From positions 3,178,501-3,242,500 of the forward strand of contig NZ_CP119421.1 of assembly GCF_030506305.1 (NCBI RefSeq): a stretch of 64,000 bases of DNA, written 5' to 3'. This stretch comes from Porifericola rhodea (lineage in GTDB: Bacteria; Bacteroidota; Bacteroidia; Cytophagales; Cyclobacteriaceae). The translations under genes and the position numbers were made by a program. Below the pieces are notes generated by a model. That model saw only the letters and a program-made list of their open reading frames with translations, had not been told where the DNA came from and made no database searches. Below are positions 52,868 to 62,458 of the stretch, one piece after another (positions within the stretch are counted from its first letter, which is position 1; every line of letters begins with the position of its first letter).

Positions 52868-55800
52868 ATGAAAAAAGCTTATCTGATCAGAAGCCTGATG
52901 TTAATAGCTTTGCTAGGACTGATATGTCCCAACATCAATGCTCAGGAGTTAGCCACACTGACTAAAGCAGGTCGCTACTCCAAACCCAAACAACCTTCAG
53001 GAAAAGCCCTGATTAACGTAATTCGCGAACTGGAAAAAACGTATCAGATCCGTTTTAACTACAATACAGAATTAATAAGTGGAAAGCAGATTGATAGCGC
53101 TACCGTACAGTCTATCAGCAAAGACGATAGCCAATTGGAAGAATTGCTGGACAAACTGCTTTTGCCCCTGAACCTGAAGTACGAAAAGCTTAAGCAGGGT
53201 CATTACGTAATTTTTGAAAGCTCTAGCTGGAAGAATAGTGTAAACCAGTTTAAAGTAGATGAAAAGAATGCCGAATCTTCTCATAAGCTGGCTACTGTTG
53301 TACAACTAGAGCAGCAAATAAGTGGTGTCGTAAAAGATGGTGAAAGTGGAGAAGTATTGCCTGGAGTAAATGTGCTGGCCAAAGGCACTACCTTGGGTAC
53401 GGTTACTGATATAGAAGGTGCCTACCGGCTAAGCGTGGCAGATGATATTAGCACCCTGGTGTTTTCGTCTATAGGCTATGTTACCGAAGAAGTAGCTATA
53501 AATGGCCGTACCACAATTGACCTGGAAATGATGCCCGATATTCAATCTTTATCAGAGGTCGTCGTCGTCGGTTATGGTACACAGAAGAAGAGCGACCTTA
53601 CAGGTGCAGTAACCACCGTTAAAGGTGAAACTTTACAGGAACGCCCTACGGCAACTTTAAACCAGGCTCTTTCTGGCAGGATGACTGGCGTAAATGTTTC
53701 TACCAATTCCGGGCGTCCTGGCGGTAAAACCAATATCAGAATTCGGGGAAATACTTCTGTAAGCGTGGCCAACGACCCGCTATATGTGGTAGATGGTGTA
53801 ATTCTGGTGGCTTCTGGCCTGGCCAATAGTAGCTCACCTATAGATTACCTGAACCCTAATGATATTGCCTCTATAGAAGTATTAAAAGATGCTTCGGCTA
53901 CTGCGATCTATGGTGCCAGGGGTGCCAATGGCATTATTATGGTTACCACCAAAAGAGGAAGCAAAGGCGGAGGTGAGATCAGTTATAACAACTACTTTAG
54001 CTTAGGGACGCTTCCTAAAAAAATTCCTTTGTTAAACTCAGAAGAGTTTCTGATGGTAGAAGACATTGCCTACCAAAACGCGGAAAAGTATGACCCCGTA
54101 GGTTATGCAGCAGGAAAGTATCCGGACCCGGCTCTTAAAAGAAATGACCCCAGATTATTTGACGAAAATGGAGACCCCATCTATGATACGGACTGGCAGG
54201 ACGAAGTTACCCAGAAAGCTTTTAGCCAGAGCCATCAGCTATCTTTTACCGGCGGAAACGAAAAAGGGAGCTATGGCGCATTTTTAGGCTATGTGAATGA
54301 AGAAGGCCTGATGAGAGAGTCCTGGTTAAAAAGGTACTCTGCCCGCTTTGTTTTTGATACCCAGATTCGTGAGTGGTTTAAGGTAGGCGGTAGCCTCAGC
54401 TACAACAATCAGAATGAAAGACATGTACAGGGTGTTTGGGTTGGTAGAAATATGGTAGAAAATCTGCCTATAGTGCCTGTAAAATACCCTGATGGAAGCT
54501 GGGGTGGCAACTCCGACTATCCGGGTATGGAAGGAGGTCCAAATCCGGTAAGAGTAGGAGAGGAGTACGAAAATTACCTCAAAACCAATACTGTGCTGGG
54601 TAATATATTTACCAACATCACCTTAGCCAAAGGGTTGGACCTGAGAACTACAGTAGGTGTCAATAATATAGAGCAGAGAATTAGTACTTATGGCGGTCGT
54701 GAGCTTAGCTTTATCTCCAGCAACCAGAAAGGCGATGCCTCATTAACAACTGACCAGCATGTATCCTGGCAGCTGGAAAACTACCTGACCTATACCAAAG
54801 AAATTGAAGACCATTCCTTTACTGGGCTATTAGGGGTTTCGTGGCAGCACATAGATCGCTTTAACTTTAATGCCAGAACTCAGAATTTTACGGACGATTA
54901 TTACAGCTATAATAACTTAGGAGCAGGCTCTGTAGTGGTAGCGCCCAACTCCAACGCTTATGGCTATGGGCTTAATTCCTATTTTGGTAGGATCAATTAT
55001 GGCTTGCTGGATAAGTATCTGGTGACAGTAACCGGGCGTATGGATGGCTCTTCTAAGTTTGGTAAGGCCAACCGTTACGCGTTTTTCCCTTCTGCCGCGC
55101 TGGCCTGGAGAGTTTCGGAAGAGGAGTTTATCAAAAATATTCCGGCCATTTACAACCTGAAGCTGCGTACTAGCTATGGTGTTACCGGAAACTCAGAAAT
55201 TGCAGCTTATCAGGCACTGGCAGGTATGCAGAACTACAATTACATATTCGGAGGAAGCCTGAACTCCGGTACCGGCATAAACCGATTGGCTAACCCTAAC
55301 TTACAATGGGAAAAAACCAAGCAGGTAGATGCAGGGGTGGAACTAGGCTTGTTCAATGGACGCCTTTCTCTGGAAGCGGATGTGTATCGCAAGCTGACAA
55401 CCGATATGCTTTTGCAATCGCCGGTACCTGCCAGTAGTGGATATACTACCGTAACCAAAAACATTGGTAGCATGGTCAACAAAGGGGTAGAGTTTGCTAT
55501 AAATACGATCAACATTGAAAAGAATGATTTTATCTGGTCTACGGATTTTAATATCTCAATCAACAAAAATGAAGTAACTGCGCTCTCTGGTGGTAGCGAT
55601 ATCTTTAATGGAGCTAATATTATTCGTGTCGGTGAGCCGGTGAGTACTTTCTTTGGGCTGGTGCATGTAGGTACCTGGAATACCGACGAAGAATCAACTG
55701 CCGCGCAGTATAACCGACTTCCCGGCGATGTAAAGTATCTGGATATCAATGATGATGGTAAAATTAACCAGGCAGACCGTGCTATTCTGGGCAAAGGAAT

Positions 55801-56302
55801 TCCTGACGGATTTGGCACCTTTAGCAACACATTCAAGTACAAGAATTTTGATCTGCTGATAGACCTTCAGTTTCAGTACGGTAACGAAGTGCTCTGGAGA
55901 GCGCAACATTCGCTGGAAGACCGACAGGGTATAGCTAACAGCTTTGCCTCTGTGCTCAACGCCTGGACGCCAGACAATCAGGATACCCGCATAGCACAGA
56001 TCCGCCCGATAGCGGCAGGTTATGATACCAATGATGATGCCTCAAAAATCTATGATGGCTCATTTATCAGAGGTAGAAATATATTACTGGGCTATAACTT
56101 TTCTCCTGAATTTACCAACCGGCTTAGGCTGAAGAGGCTCAGAGTATACGGCTCAGTACAGAATTTCTTTCTTAGTACGGAATTTCCGGGCTATGACCCC
56201 GAGTCTCAGACCTCTGGGCATACCTTCGGGCAGGGCTATATTTCTTACAATGAATACCCTAAGCCCAGAGTATTTATGGTCGGTTTAAATGCTTCTTTCT
56301 AA
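52868..56302 (+). CDS. STN-domain SusC/RagA TonB-linked receptor
   Basis: A 1144-aa outer membrane importer and signal transducer. Signal peptide 1-25 (ending NINAQE). An STN domain (about 38-115: GKALINVIRELEKTYQIRFNY and LDKLLLPLNLKYEKLKQGHYVIF) contacts the FecR anti-sigma factor. A carboxypeptidase-like domain (about 153-235, VLPGVNVLAKGTTLGTVTDIEG) and the plug from SLSEVVVVGYGTQKKSDLTGAV follow, then a 22-strand barrel ending RVFMVGLNASF. The STN domain and position after the sigma/FecR pair show a cell-surface signalling receptor. The SusD gene follows after 31 bases. Confidence 0.95.
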   Translation: MKKAYLIRSLMLIALLGLICPNINAQELATLTKAGRYSKPKQPSGKALINVIRELEKTYQIRFNYNTELISGKQIDSATVQSISKDDSQLEELLDKLLLPLNLKYEKLKQGHYVIFESSSWKNSVNQFKVDEKNAESSHKLATVVQLEQQISGVVKDGESGEVLPGVNVLAKGTTLGTVTDIEGAYRLSVADDISTLVFSSIGYVTEEVAINGRTTIDLEMMPDIQSLSEVVVVGYGTQKKSDLTGAVTTVKGETLQERPTATLNQALSGRMTGVNVSTNSGRPGGKTNIRIRGNTSVSVANDPLYVVDGVILVASGLANSSSPIDYLNPNDIASIEVLKDASATAIYGARGANGIIMVTTKRGSKGGGEISYNNYFSLGTLPKKIPLLNSEEFLMVEDIAYQNAEKYDPVGYAAGKYPDPALKRNDPRLFDENGDPIYDTDWQDEVTQKAFSQSHQLSFTGGNEKGSYGAFLGYVNEEGLMRESWLKRYSARFVFDTQIREWFKVGGSLSYNNQNERHVQGVWVGRNMVENLPIVPVKYPDGSWGGNSDYPGMEGGPNPVRVGEEYENYLKTNTVLGNIFTNITLAKGLDLRTTVGVNNIEQRISTYGGRELSFISSNQKGDASLTTDQHVSWQLENYLTYTKEIEDHSFTGLLGVSWQHIDRFNFNARTQNFTDDYYSYNNLGAGSVVVAPNSNAYGYGLNSYFGRINYGLLDKYLVTVTGRMDGSSKFGKANRYAFFPSAALAWRVSEEEFIKNIPAIYNLKLRTSYGVTGNSEIAAYQALAGMQNYNYIFGGSLNSGTGINRLANPNLQWEKTKQVDAGVELGLFNGRLSLEADVYRKLTTDMLLQSPVPASSGYTTVTKNIGSMVNKGVEFAINTINIEKNDFIWSTDFNISINKNEVTALSGGSDIFNGANIIRVGEPVSTFFGLVHVGTWNTDEESTAAQYNRLPGDVKYLDINDDGKINQADRAILGKGIPDGFGTFSNTFKYKNFDLLIDLQFQYGNEVLWRAQHSLEDRQGIANSFASVLNAWTPDNQDTRIAQIRPIAAGYDTNDDASKIYDGSFIRGRNILLGYNFSPEFTNRLRLKRLRVYGSVQNFFLSTEFPGYDPESQTSGHTFGQGYISYNEYPKPRVFMVGLNASF

Positions 56303-56333
56303 AATTCCTGAATGACAGAAAAACGATAATATT

Positions 56334-57839
56334 ATGAAATTAAATACAAATACATACTGCTCTTTGTGCCTCGCCGCGTTGCTTTCTATGGTCGGTACCT
56401 CCTGTACTGATTTTCTGGATGAATCTGATCCTTCAAACTTTACGGTAGAGAACTACTTTCAGACAGAAGGGCATGCAGAAAGTGCGGTTACCTCTATTTA
56501 TGCCAGCCTCAAAGATATCAGGGGCGGAGGCTATGGAGGAAGCCCCTGGCTTATGCTGGAATTTCAGACCGGCCTGGCTAATACTGAGCTGGGTCAGGCG
56601 CAGAACAGCCTGATTATTCGCGACCTGGTAAACACTTCAGACAATGGTTATGGAGTAACTCACTGGAACAGCAGCTACCGTGGTATCGCCAATGCTAATC
56701 TTGCACTGGCTAACATTCCAGCCATAACTATGGATGAAGGACATAAGCAAAGGCTGCTGGGCGAAGCCAGATTTTTACGTGCCTATTACTATTACAACCT
56801 GGTTAGAATTTTCGGTAAAGTGCCGCTAATAACTGATCCGGTAGACTTAAACTCACCCATCCTTTACCCTCCGCAGTCTTCTGTAGAAGAAGTGTATGAG
56901 CTGATTGTGTCCGACTTGCTGGAGGCAGAGCAGTCGGGACTTCCGTATACCGACGCTGACGGTAGGGCTTCCCTGGGTGCAGTAAAGTCCTTACTGTCTA
57001 GCGTATACCTTACAATGGCAGGCTACCCTTTGCAAAAAGGTAGTGAGTACTATCAAAGAGCAGCAGATAAAGCTAAAGAAGTAATAGACTCAGGCGAGTT
57101 TGACCTCTTTCCCACTTATGATGATCTGCATGACCCTGCATTGAAAAATACAGGAGAGCATATTTTTATGGTGCAGTATGCCGCCTTTATAGATCCGGCC
57201 AACTGGCAGCCGCTTATCATTCCCTACAACCAAAATATCTCTGCTTACTCATCGCAGACCGGGGCTATTTTCGCAGAAGAAAAATTTGTAGAGTCTTATG
57301 AACCGGGCGATAAAAGAGCCGAAGAAAAACAGTTTTACTACCATTACTATACGCTTAAAGCAGACAGGTCAGATACCATCAATCTGGGGGGCTACTATTT
57401 GTATAAGCATTTTGATGTAGAGGCAAACCTGAACACAGCCAGCAGTGACCTTAACTGGCCACTCTTACGCTATGCGGAAGTTCTGCTCATTTATGCTGAA
57501 GCCTCCAACGAAATATCAGGGCCTACTGCTGAAGCCTATGAAGCGGTGAATAAAATTCGTAGAAGGGCAGAACTGCCTGAACTCTCTGGCTTAAGCCAGG
57601 ATGAGTTTAGAGAAGCAGTGTGGAAAGAGCTTTGGCATGAGCTGAGCTACGAAAACAAAACCTGGTTTGATATGGTGAGAATCAGAAAAGGCTTTAACCT
57701 CAACACTCTGGAGTTTGAAGATTATGTAGGCTATCAGTTTATCAATGGCCCCACACTAACAGAAAGAGAACTTCTTTACCCTATCCCTACAGATGAGCTC
57801 AGAAACAATGAGCATCTGGAACAGAACGATGGATATTAA
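56334..57839 (+). CDS. SusD/RagB family outer membrane lipoprotein
   Basis: A 501-aa surface lipoprotein with lipobox GTSC (about residue 24) followed by TDFLDESDPSNFTVENYFQTEG, the usual SusD N-terminus. TPR helices (EARFLRAYYYYNLVRIFGKVPL, LGAVKSLLSSVYLTMAGYPL) and the C-terminal RYAEVLLIYAEASNEISGP, AVWKELWHELSYENKTWFDMVR and NDGY ending are SusD signatures. It pairs with the preceding STN SusC. A strong terminator follows it, so the oxidoreductase genes behind are partly separate. Confidence 0.94.
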   Translation: MKLNTNTYCSLCLAALLSMVGTSCTDFLDESDPSNFTVENYFQTEGHAESAVTSIYASLKDIRGGGYGGSPWLMLEFQTGLANTELGQAQNSLIIRDLVNTSDNGYGVTHWNSSYRGIANANLALANIPAITMDEGHKQRLLGEARFLRAYYYYNLVRIFGKVPLITDPVDLNSPILYPPQSSVEEVYELIVSDLLEAEQSGLPYTDADGRASLGAVKSLLSSVYLTMAGYPLQKGSEYYQRAADKAKEVIDSGEFDLFPTYDDLHDPALKNTGEHIFMVQYAAFIDPANWQPLIIPYNQNISAYSSQTGAIFAEEKFVESYEPGDKRAEEKQFYYHYYTLKADRSDTINLGGYYLYKHFDVEANLNTASSDLNWPLLRYAEVLLIYAEASNEISGPTAEAYEAVNKIRRRAELPELSGLSQDEFREAVWKELWHELSYENKTWFDMVRIRKGFNLNTLEFEDYVGYQFINGPTLTERELLYPIPTDELRNNEHLEQNDGY

Positions 57840-57872
57840 TCAGACATATTCTCTATAATTCTCATATACTGA

Positions 57873-57908
57873 AGAGAGGATAAGTGAGAAGATTCACTTA
57901 TCTTCTCT
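57873..57908 (+). terminator. Long intrinsic terminator after the second SusD gene
   Basis: Stem of 15 bp, AGAGAGGATAAGTGA (57873-57887) against TCACTTATCTTCTCT (57894-57908), with one G-U pair, a 6-nt loop and a T-rich tail. It would reduce read-through into the dehydrogenase gene 68 bases further on. Confidence 0.85.
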
Positions 57909-57976
57909 ATTTTGATGATATTAAGACTTACAAGTCTGAACAAATAAGCATATCTTCATACGATAACAACTAATAC

Positions 57977-60900
57977 ATGACAACCAGCTTCAGAACACTC
58001 TTTCACACTATATGCATGTGCATTATAGCTGCCTGCGTATGGGGGTGCGGTTCATCAGAAACCCCAAAAATAAAGCTTTCAAAAAATGACCACATCCTGC
58101 TGATCGGTAACAATCTTGGCTCAAGGATGATGAACTACGGTTATTTTGAGACCGAACTTCAGCTACGCTACCCGGATAGCCTGCTATTTATTCGTAATAT
58201 GAGCGATGGTGGCAATACTCCTGGCTTCAGGCCGCATGCCAGCCGGAACTCTCCCTGGGCGTTCCCGGGGGCAGAAAAATACCAGACTGCTCTGGCAAAC
58301 TATCCTGATAGTAGTGGGCACTTCTCTACCACCGATAACAGACTCAACTCCGATAGTAAAGGCCACTTTGAAACGGAAGACCAATGGCTGACACGGCTGC
58401 AAGCCGACATTATTATTGCTTTTTTTGGCTACAGTGAGTCATTTCAGGGAGAAAGCGGTGTAGAAAGTTATAAAGCAGAGCTGGATGCATTTGTGCAGCA
58501 TACACTTGCCCAGCAGTACAATGGTGAGCATGCGCCTCAGCTGGCCCTGGTGTCACCTATCGCTTTTGAAGACCTTTCCGATCAATATGACCTACCGGAT
58601 GGTAAGCAGGAAAACGTTAATTTATCGTTGTACTCACGAGCCATGGAAGAGGTAGCGGCAAAGTACGAGGGTGTACATTTTGTAGATATGTTTTCGCCTA
58701 CTAAATCCTGGTATCAGGAGAGTGATGAACCTCTTACTATAGATGGATTTCAGCTTACTGAGGCAGCTTATGCCAGGTTTTCCAAAGTATTGGTTAATAA
58801 ATTATTTGGTGAGAAAGAAGCAGAGGCTGAAGCTCATCGGAAGCTGGTACATGCTGCTGTTATGGAAAAAAACTGGATGTGGCACAACGATTTTAAAATA
58901 CCAAACGGTGTACATGCTTACGGGCGTCGCTATAACCCTTTCGGGCCAGAGAATTATCCTGCCGAGATTGAGAAAATCAGGGAGATGACCAGCGTACGAG
59001 ACGAAGCCATATGGCAGGCAACTAAGGGCAAAAAAATGGATTTGGCCGCTGCTGATGCTAAAACAAAAAAGCTGCCCGATATTAAAACCAACTATAAGCC
59101 CAGCGAGAAAAATGGTACTCCTGAATACCTGTATGGTCAGGATGCGCTGGACAAGCTGCACACGCCTCCCGGTTACAAAATAGAGCTATTTGCCTCCGAA
59201 CAGGATTTTGATGACCTTGCCAACCCTGTACAGATTTCCTTTGACAATAAGGGACGCCTCTGGGTAGCTACTATGCCCAGCTATCCGCACTACAAACCCG
59301 GCGATGCTAAACCCAACGATAAACTGATTATTCTGGAAGATACAGATGGTGACGGACGTGCTGACCAGCAGACCACTTTTGCCGATAGTCTACACTTACC
59401 ACTTGGCTTTACCATAGCCGCTGAAGGGGTATACATCTCTCAGGGTACCAACCTGATGCTATATAAGGATATGGATGGGGATGACCGTGCAGATACCCAC
59501 GAAATTCTGTTAAGTGGTTTTGATGATCATGATACCCATCATGCTCATAGTGCTTATACTACAGATCCTTCTGGTGCAATTTACATGGGAGAGGGTACAT
59601 TCTTACGCACGAGTGTAGAAACGCCTTATGGACCAGTAAGGGGCACCAATGGTGGGTTTTACCGCTACGATCCTAACCGCAAAAAACTGGAAAGAGCAGC
59701 ACAGCTTTATATCCCTAACCCCTGGGGCATTGCTTTTGATGAGTGGGGGCAGGATTTCTTTGCCGATACTTCCGGCCCTGATGTGCATTGGATGATGCCC
59801 GGCACCGTTAAGCCTATGTATGGGGTAGTTACGCCAAAGTCCAGAAACCTGATTGAAGATGCCCACCGTGTGCGTCCTACTTCTGGCCTTGAATTTGTCT
59901 CCAGCCGTCATTTTCCTGATGAGGTGCAAGGCGATCTGCTTATCAATAACACCATTGGCTTTTTGGGTACCAAGCAGCATAAACTGATAGACGATGGTAC
60001 CGGGTATCATAGTGAGCACCGCCATGACTTAGTGTGGAGCGAAGACAAAAACTTTCGTCCGGTAGATATGGAGTTTGCTCCCGATGGCTCACTGTATATA
60101 GCAGACTGGCATAATGTGCTTATTGGGCATATGCAGCATAATGCTCGCGACCCCTATCGCGATCATGTGCACGGACGTGTCTACAGAGTCACTTACCCTT
60201 CTCGTCCATTGGTAGAGCCGGCCAAAGTAGATGGCGCCAGCATAGAAGTGCTGCTGGATAACCTGAAACTTCCTGAGTACAGAACCCGTTCTCGTAGTCG
60301 TCGTGAGCTCCGTCGCTATAATGCCTCAGAAGTACAGGCCAGTCTTTACAACTGGATAGACCGTCTGGATCAGAACGATCCTCGTTACGAGCATCACCTT
60401 CTGGAAGCTCTTTGGGTAAGCTGGGGGTTAAATAAAGTAGATGAGTCCCTGCTTCGTCAGTTGCTGCAGTCAGAAGATTTTCATGTGCGGGCGGCGGCTG
60501 TGCGTGTGCTGCGTTATAATGCCCATCAGATAGATGAGCAGCCCGAACTTTTGATGCAAGCTGCCAATGACAATCATGGCAGAGTACGGCTAGAGGCAAT
60601 TACAGCAGCCTCCTGGTTAGGCAAGGAGGTAGGCTTGCCTATTGTAGAAGCTGCGGGTAAAAAACCTTTGGACGACTGGATTATTGATGCTTACGAAACC
60701 GCACTGGCCCACCTGAATGGGCACCCTCGGCAGGAGAAAAAAGAAATAGCCGTGCAAACCTCCCTGAAGGGTAAAGAAAAAGATCTCTTCCTGAAAGGTA
60801 AAGAAATATACGACCGTGAAGGGTATTGTGGCACCTGCCATCAGCTGGATGGAAAAGGGCTTACAGCTTCTGGCTTTCCTCCTCTATCGCAGACCCCCTG

Positions 60901-61204
60901 GGTAAACGGTAGCCAGGAGCGACTGATCAAAATTGTGCTAAAAGGTCTGATGGGACCCATAGAAGTAAAGGGTAAAGAGTACCCCGGGCAGGTACCCATG
61001 ACTCCATTTGGAGGTATGCTTAATGATGAGGAGGTAGCCGCAGTGCTCACCTATGTGCGTAACTCCTTTGGAAATCAGTCTTCTGCTGTTAGCCCGGAAA
61101 AAGTAAGAGTAGTAAGAGAACAAGCATCTTCCAAAACAGGCTTCTATTCTCCGGAGGAATTACTACGCGAACATCCGCTTGAAAAAAAGCTATCCAGAAA
61201 ATAA
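57977..61204 (+). CDS. SGNH hydrolase-PVC-type dehydrogenase-cytochrome c lipoprotein
   Basis: A 1075-aa multidomain lipoprotein (lipobox VWGC). Residues about 35-280 form an SGNH/GDSL-like domain (LLIGNNLGSRMMNYGYFETE, and DMFSPTKSWYQ near its end). About 385-745 form the PVC-type membrane-bound dehydrogenase propeller (TPPGYKIELFASEQDFDDLANPVQISFDNKGRLWVA and RPVDMEFAPDGSLYIADWHN), then HEAT-like repeats (about 770-915). A cytochrome c domain (about 930-1040) has heme motif CGTCH (951-955) and a likely Met ligand in VPMTPFGG. It would oxidise a sugar or other substrate in the periplasm and pass electrons to the heme. The SGNH part may deacylate the same substrate. It lies downstream of the Sus pair. 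Confidence 0.92.
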   Translation: MTTSFRTLFHTICMCIIAACVWGCGSSETPKIKLSKNDHILLIGNNLGSRMMNYGYFETELQLRYPDSLLFIRNMSDGGNTPGFRPHASRNSPWAFPGAEKYQTALANYPDSSGHFSTTDNRLNSDSKGHFETEDQWLTRLQADIIIAFFGYSESFQGESGVESYKAELDAFVQHTLAQQYNGEHAPQLALVSPIAFEDLSDQYDLPDGKQENVNLSLYSRAMEEVAAKYEGVHFVDMFSPTKSWYQESDEPLTIDGFQLTEAAYARFSKVLVNKLFGEKEAEAEAHRKLVHAAVMEKNWMWHNDFKIPNGVHAYGRRYNPFGPENYPAEIEKIREMTSVRDEAIWQATKGKKMDLAAADAKTKKLPDIKTNYKPSEKNGTPEYLYGQDALDKLHTPPGYKIELFASEQDFDDLANPVQISFDNKGRLWVATMPSYPHYKPGDAKPNDKLIILEDTDGDGRADQQTTFADSLHLPLGFTIAAEGVYISQGTNLMLYKDMDGDDRADTHEILLSGFDDHDTHHAHSAYTTDPSGAIYMGEGTFLRTSVETPYGPVRGTNGGFYRYDPNRKKLERAAQLYIPNPWGIAFDEWGQDFFADTSGPDVHWMMPGTVKPMYGVVTPKSRNLIEDAHRVRPTSGLEFVSSRHFPDEVQGDLLINNTIGFLGTKQHKLIDDGTGYHSEHRHDLVWSEDKNFRPVDMEFAPDGSLYIADWHNVLIGHMQHNARDPYRDHVHGRVYRVTYPSRPLVEPAKVDGASIEVLLDNLKLPEYRTRSRSRRELRRYNASEVQASLYNWIDRLDQNDPRYEHHLLEALWVSWGLNKVDESLLRQLLQSEDFHVRAAAVRVLRYNAHQIDEQPELLMQAANDNHGRVRLEAITAASWLGKEVGLPIVEAAGKKPLDDWIIDAYETALAHLNGHPRQEKKEIAVQTSLKGKEKDLFLKGKEIYDREGYCGTCHQLDGKGLTASGFPPLSQTPWVNGSQERLIKIVLKGLMGPIEVKGKEYPGQVPMTPFGGMLNDEEVAAVLTYVRNSFGNQSSAVSPEKVRVVREQASSKTGFYSPEELLREHPLEKKLSRK

Positions 61205-61268
61205 GTTGACAAAAGATTATGCATCCAGCATAAGATCACTTAATTTTTAACGCCAAAGAATAACACTA

Positions 61269-62315
61269 ATGCAACACAACCTTTTTAATAACCCATTCAA
61301 CCTCATAGGTCTTCGTATTTTGCTGTTTACTACGGCCTTTCTGGGTAGTATGCAGCTTAGCTGCTCCCAGCAGTCTGCGCAATGGGTAAGCTATGAAGGA
61401 AAGCAAGGCAGTGGAGAGGGTAAACATATTGTACTGGTAAGTGGTGATGAAGAGTACCGTTCGGAAGAAGCCCTACCCATGTTGGCGCGTATCCTTTCTG
61501 AGCATCATGGTTTTAAAACCACCGTACTTTTTGCTCTGGATCCTAAGAGTGGAGAGATAGACCCTGAAAATCAGACCAACATTCCAGGGCTGGAGCATCT
61601 GGAGTCTGCCGACCTGATGGTACTCTTTACCCGTTTCAGAGAGTTGCCCGACGAGCAGATGAAATACATAGATGCCTACACCAAAGCCGGAAAACCTATA
61701 GTGGCAATGCGAACCTCTACTCATGCCTTTAACTATTCTCGCAACAAGCAGAGCCCCTATGCCAAGTACAGCTTTAACAGTAAGGAAGAAGGCTGGGAAG
61801 GTGGTTATGGCAAACAGGTATTTGGAGAAACCTGGGTGGCGCATCATGGTCATCATGGTAAAGAAGGAACCCGCGGACTTATCAATGGATTAGTGCAGGA
61901 TCACCCTATCCTGAAGGGAGTGCAGGATATTTGGGGCCCTACAGATGTATATACCATTGCAGATTTACCCGAAGATGCAGAAGTACTCCTCTATGGACAA
62001 AGCACCAAGGGTATGAACGATAAAGCTCCTTTGAGTTATGATAAAGCAGTAATGCCTGTAGCCTGGACCAGAAACTATACCTCAGCTAGTGGTAAGCAGG
62101 CACGCGTCTTCAATACTACTATGGGAGCTGCGGTAGATCTGCAAAGTGAAGACCTAAGGAGGATGATGGTCAATGCCTGCTACTGGGCTATGGGTATGGA
62201 AGCGGATGTGCCCGAAGAAAGCAATGTAAATATCGTTGGAGAGTACCAACCCACCATGTTTGGGTTTGGAGATCACAAAACGGGTGTGCGCCCCGCTGAC
62301 TATGCCATGGAGTAA
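61269..62315 (+). CDS. ThuA-like domain lipoprotein
   Basis: A 348-aa lipoprotein (signal to about residue 31, lipobox QLSC) with a ThuA-like glutamine-amidotransferase-type fold: HIVLVSGDEEYRSEEALPML, LESADLMVLFTRFRELPDEQM, GKPIVAMRTSTHAF and WGPTDVYTIADLP. ThuA proteins take part in trehalose or sugar utilisation, often next to PVC-type dehydrogenases and sugar isomerases, and may act on 3-keto sugars. It follows the dehydrogenase gene by 64 bases and precedes the isomerase gene. Confidence 0.88.
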   Translation: MQHNLFNNPFNLIGLRILLFTTAFLGSMQLSCSQQSAQWVSYEGKQGSGEGKHIVLVSGDEEYRSEEALPMLARILSEHHGFKTTVLFALDPKSGEIDPENQTNIPGLEHLESADLMVLFTRFRELPDEQMKYIDAYTKAGKPIVAMRTSTHAFNYSRNKQSPYAKYSFNSKEEGWEGGYGKQVFGETWVAHHGHHGKEGTRGLINGLVQDHPILKGVQDIWGPTDVYTIADLPEDAEVLLYGQSTKGMNDKAPLSYDKAVMPVAWTRNYTSASGKQARVFNTTMGAAVDLQSEDLRRMMVNACYWAMGMEADVPEESNVNIVGEYQPTMFGFGDHKTGVRPADYAME

Positions 62316-62458
62316 TAAAAAAGTTCTTTTATCTAATCCAGCATTAGTATTTGAGCCTAAGGCATGTTTAAAGTAAAATAGTTTTGATAGTTAATAAGGT
62401 CAGGAGATAAGCAGTGGGCTGCTTCCTCCGGCCTCAGTTTTTTTTATATAGCAATAGT

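Noticed and set aside
55240-55842. Minus-strand frame of 200 codons inside the STN SusC gene
   Set aside because: Long by chance but entirely antisense to a strong SusC gene, with no start signal or domain.
60189-60599. Minus-strand frame of 136 codons opposite the PVC dehydrogenase
   Set aside because: Antisense to a continuous, motif-bearing protein; no start or family pattern.
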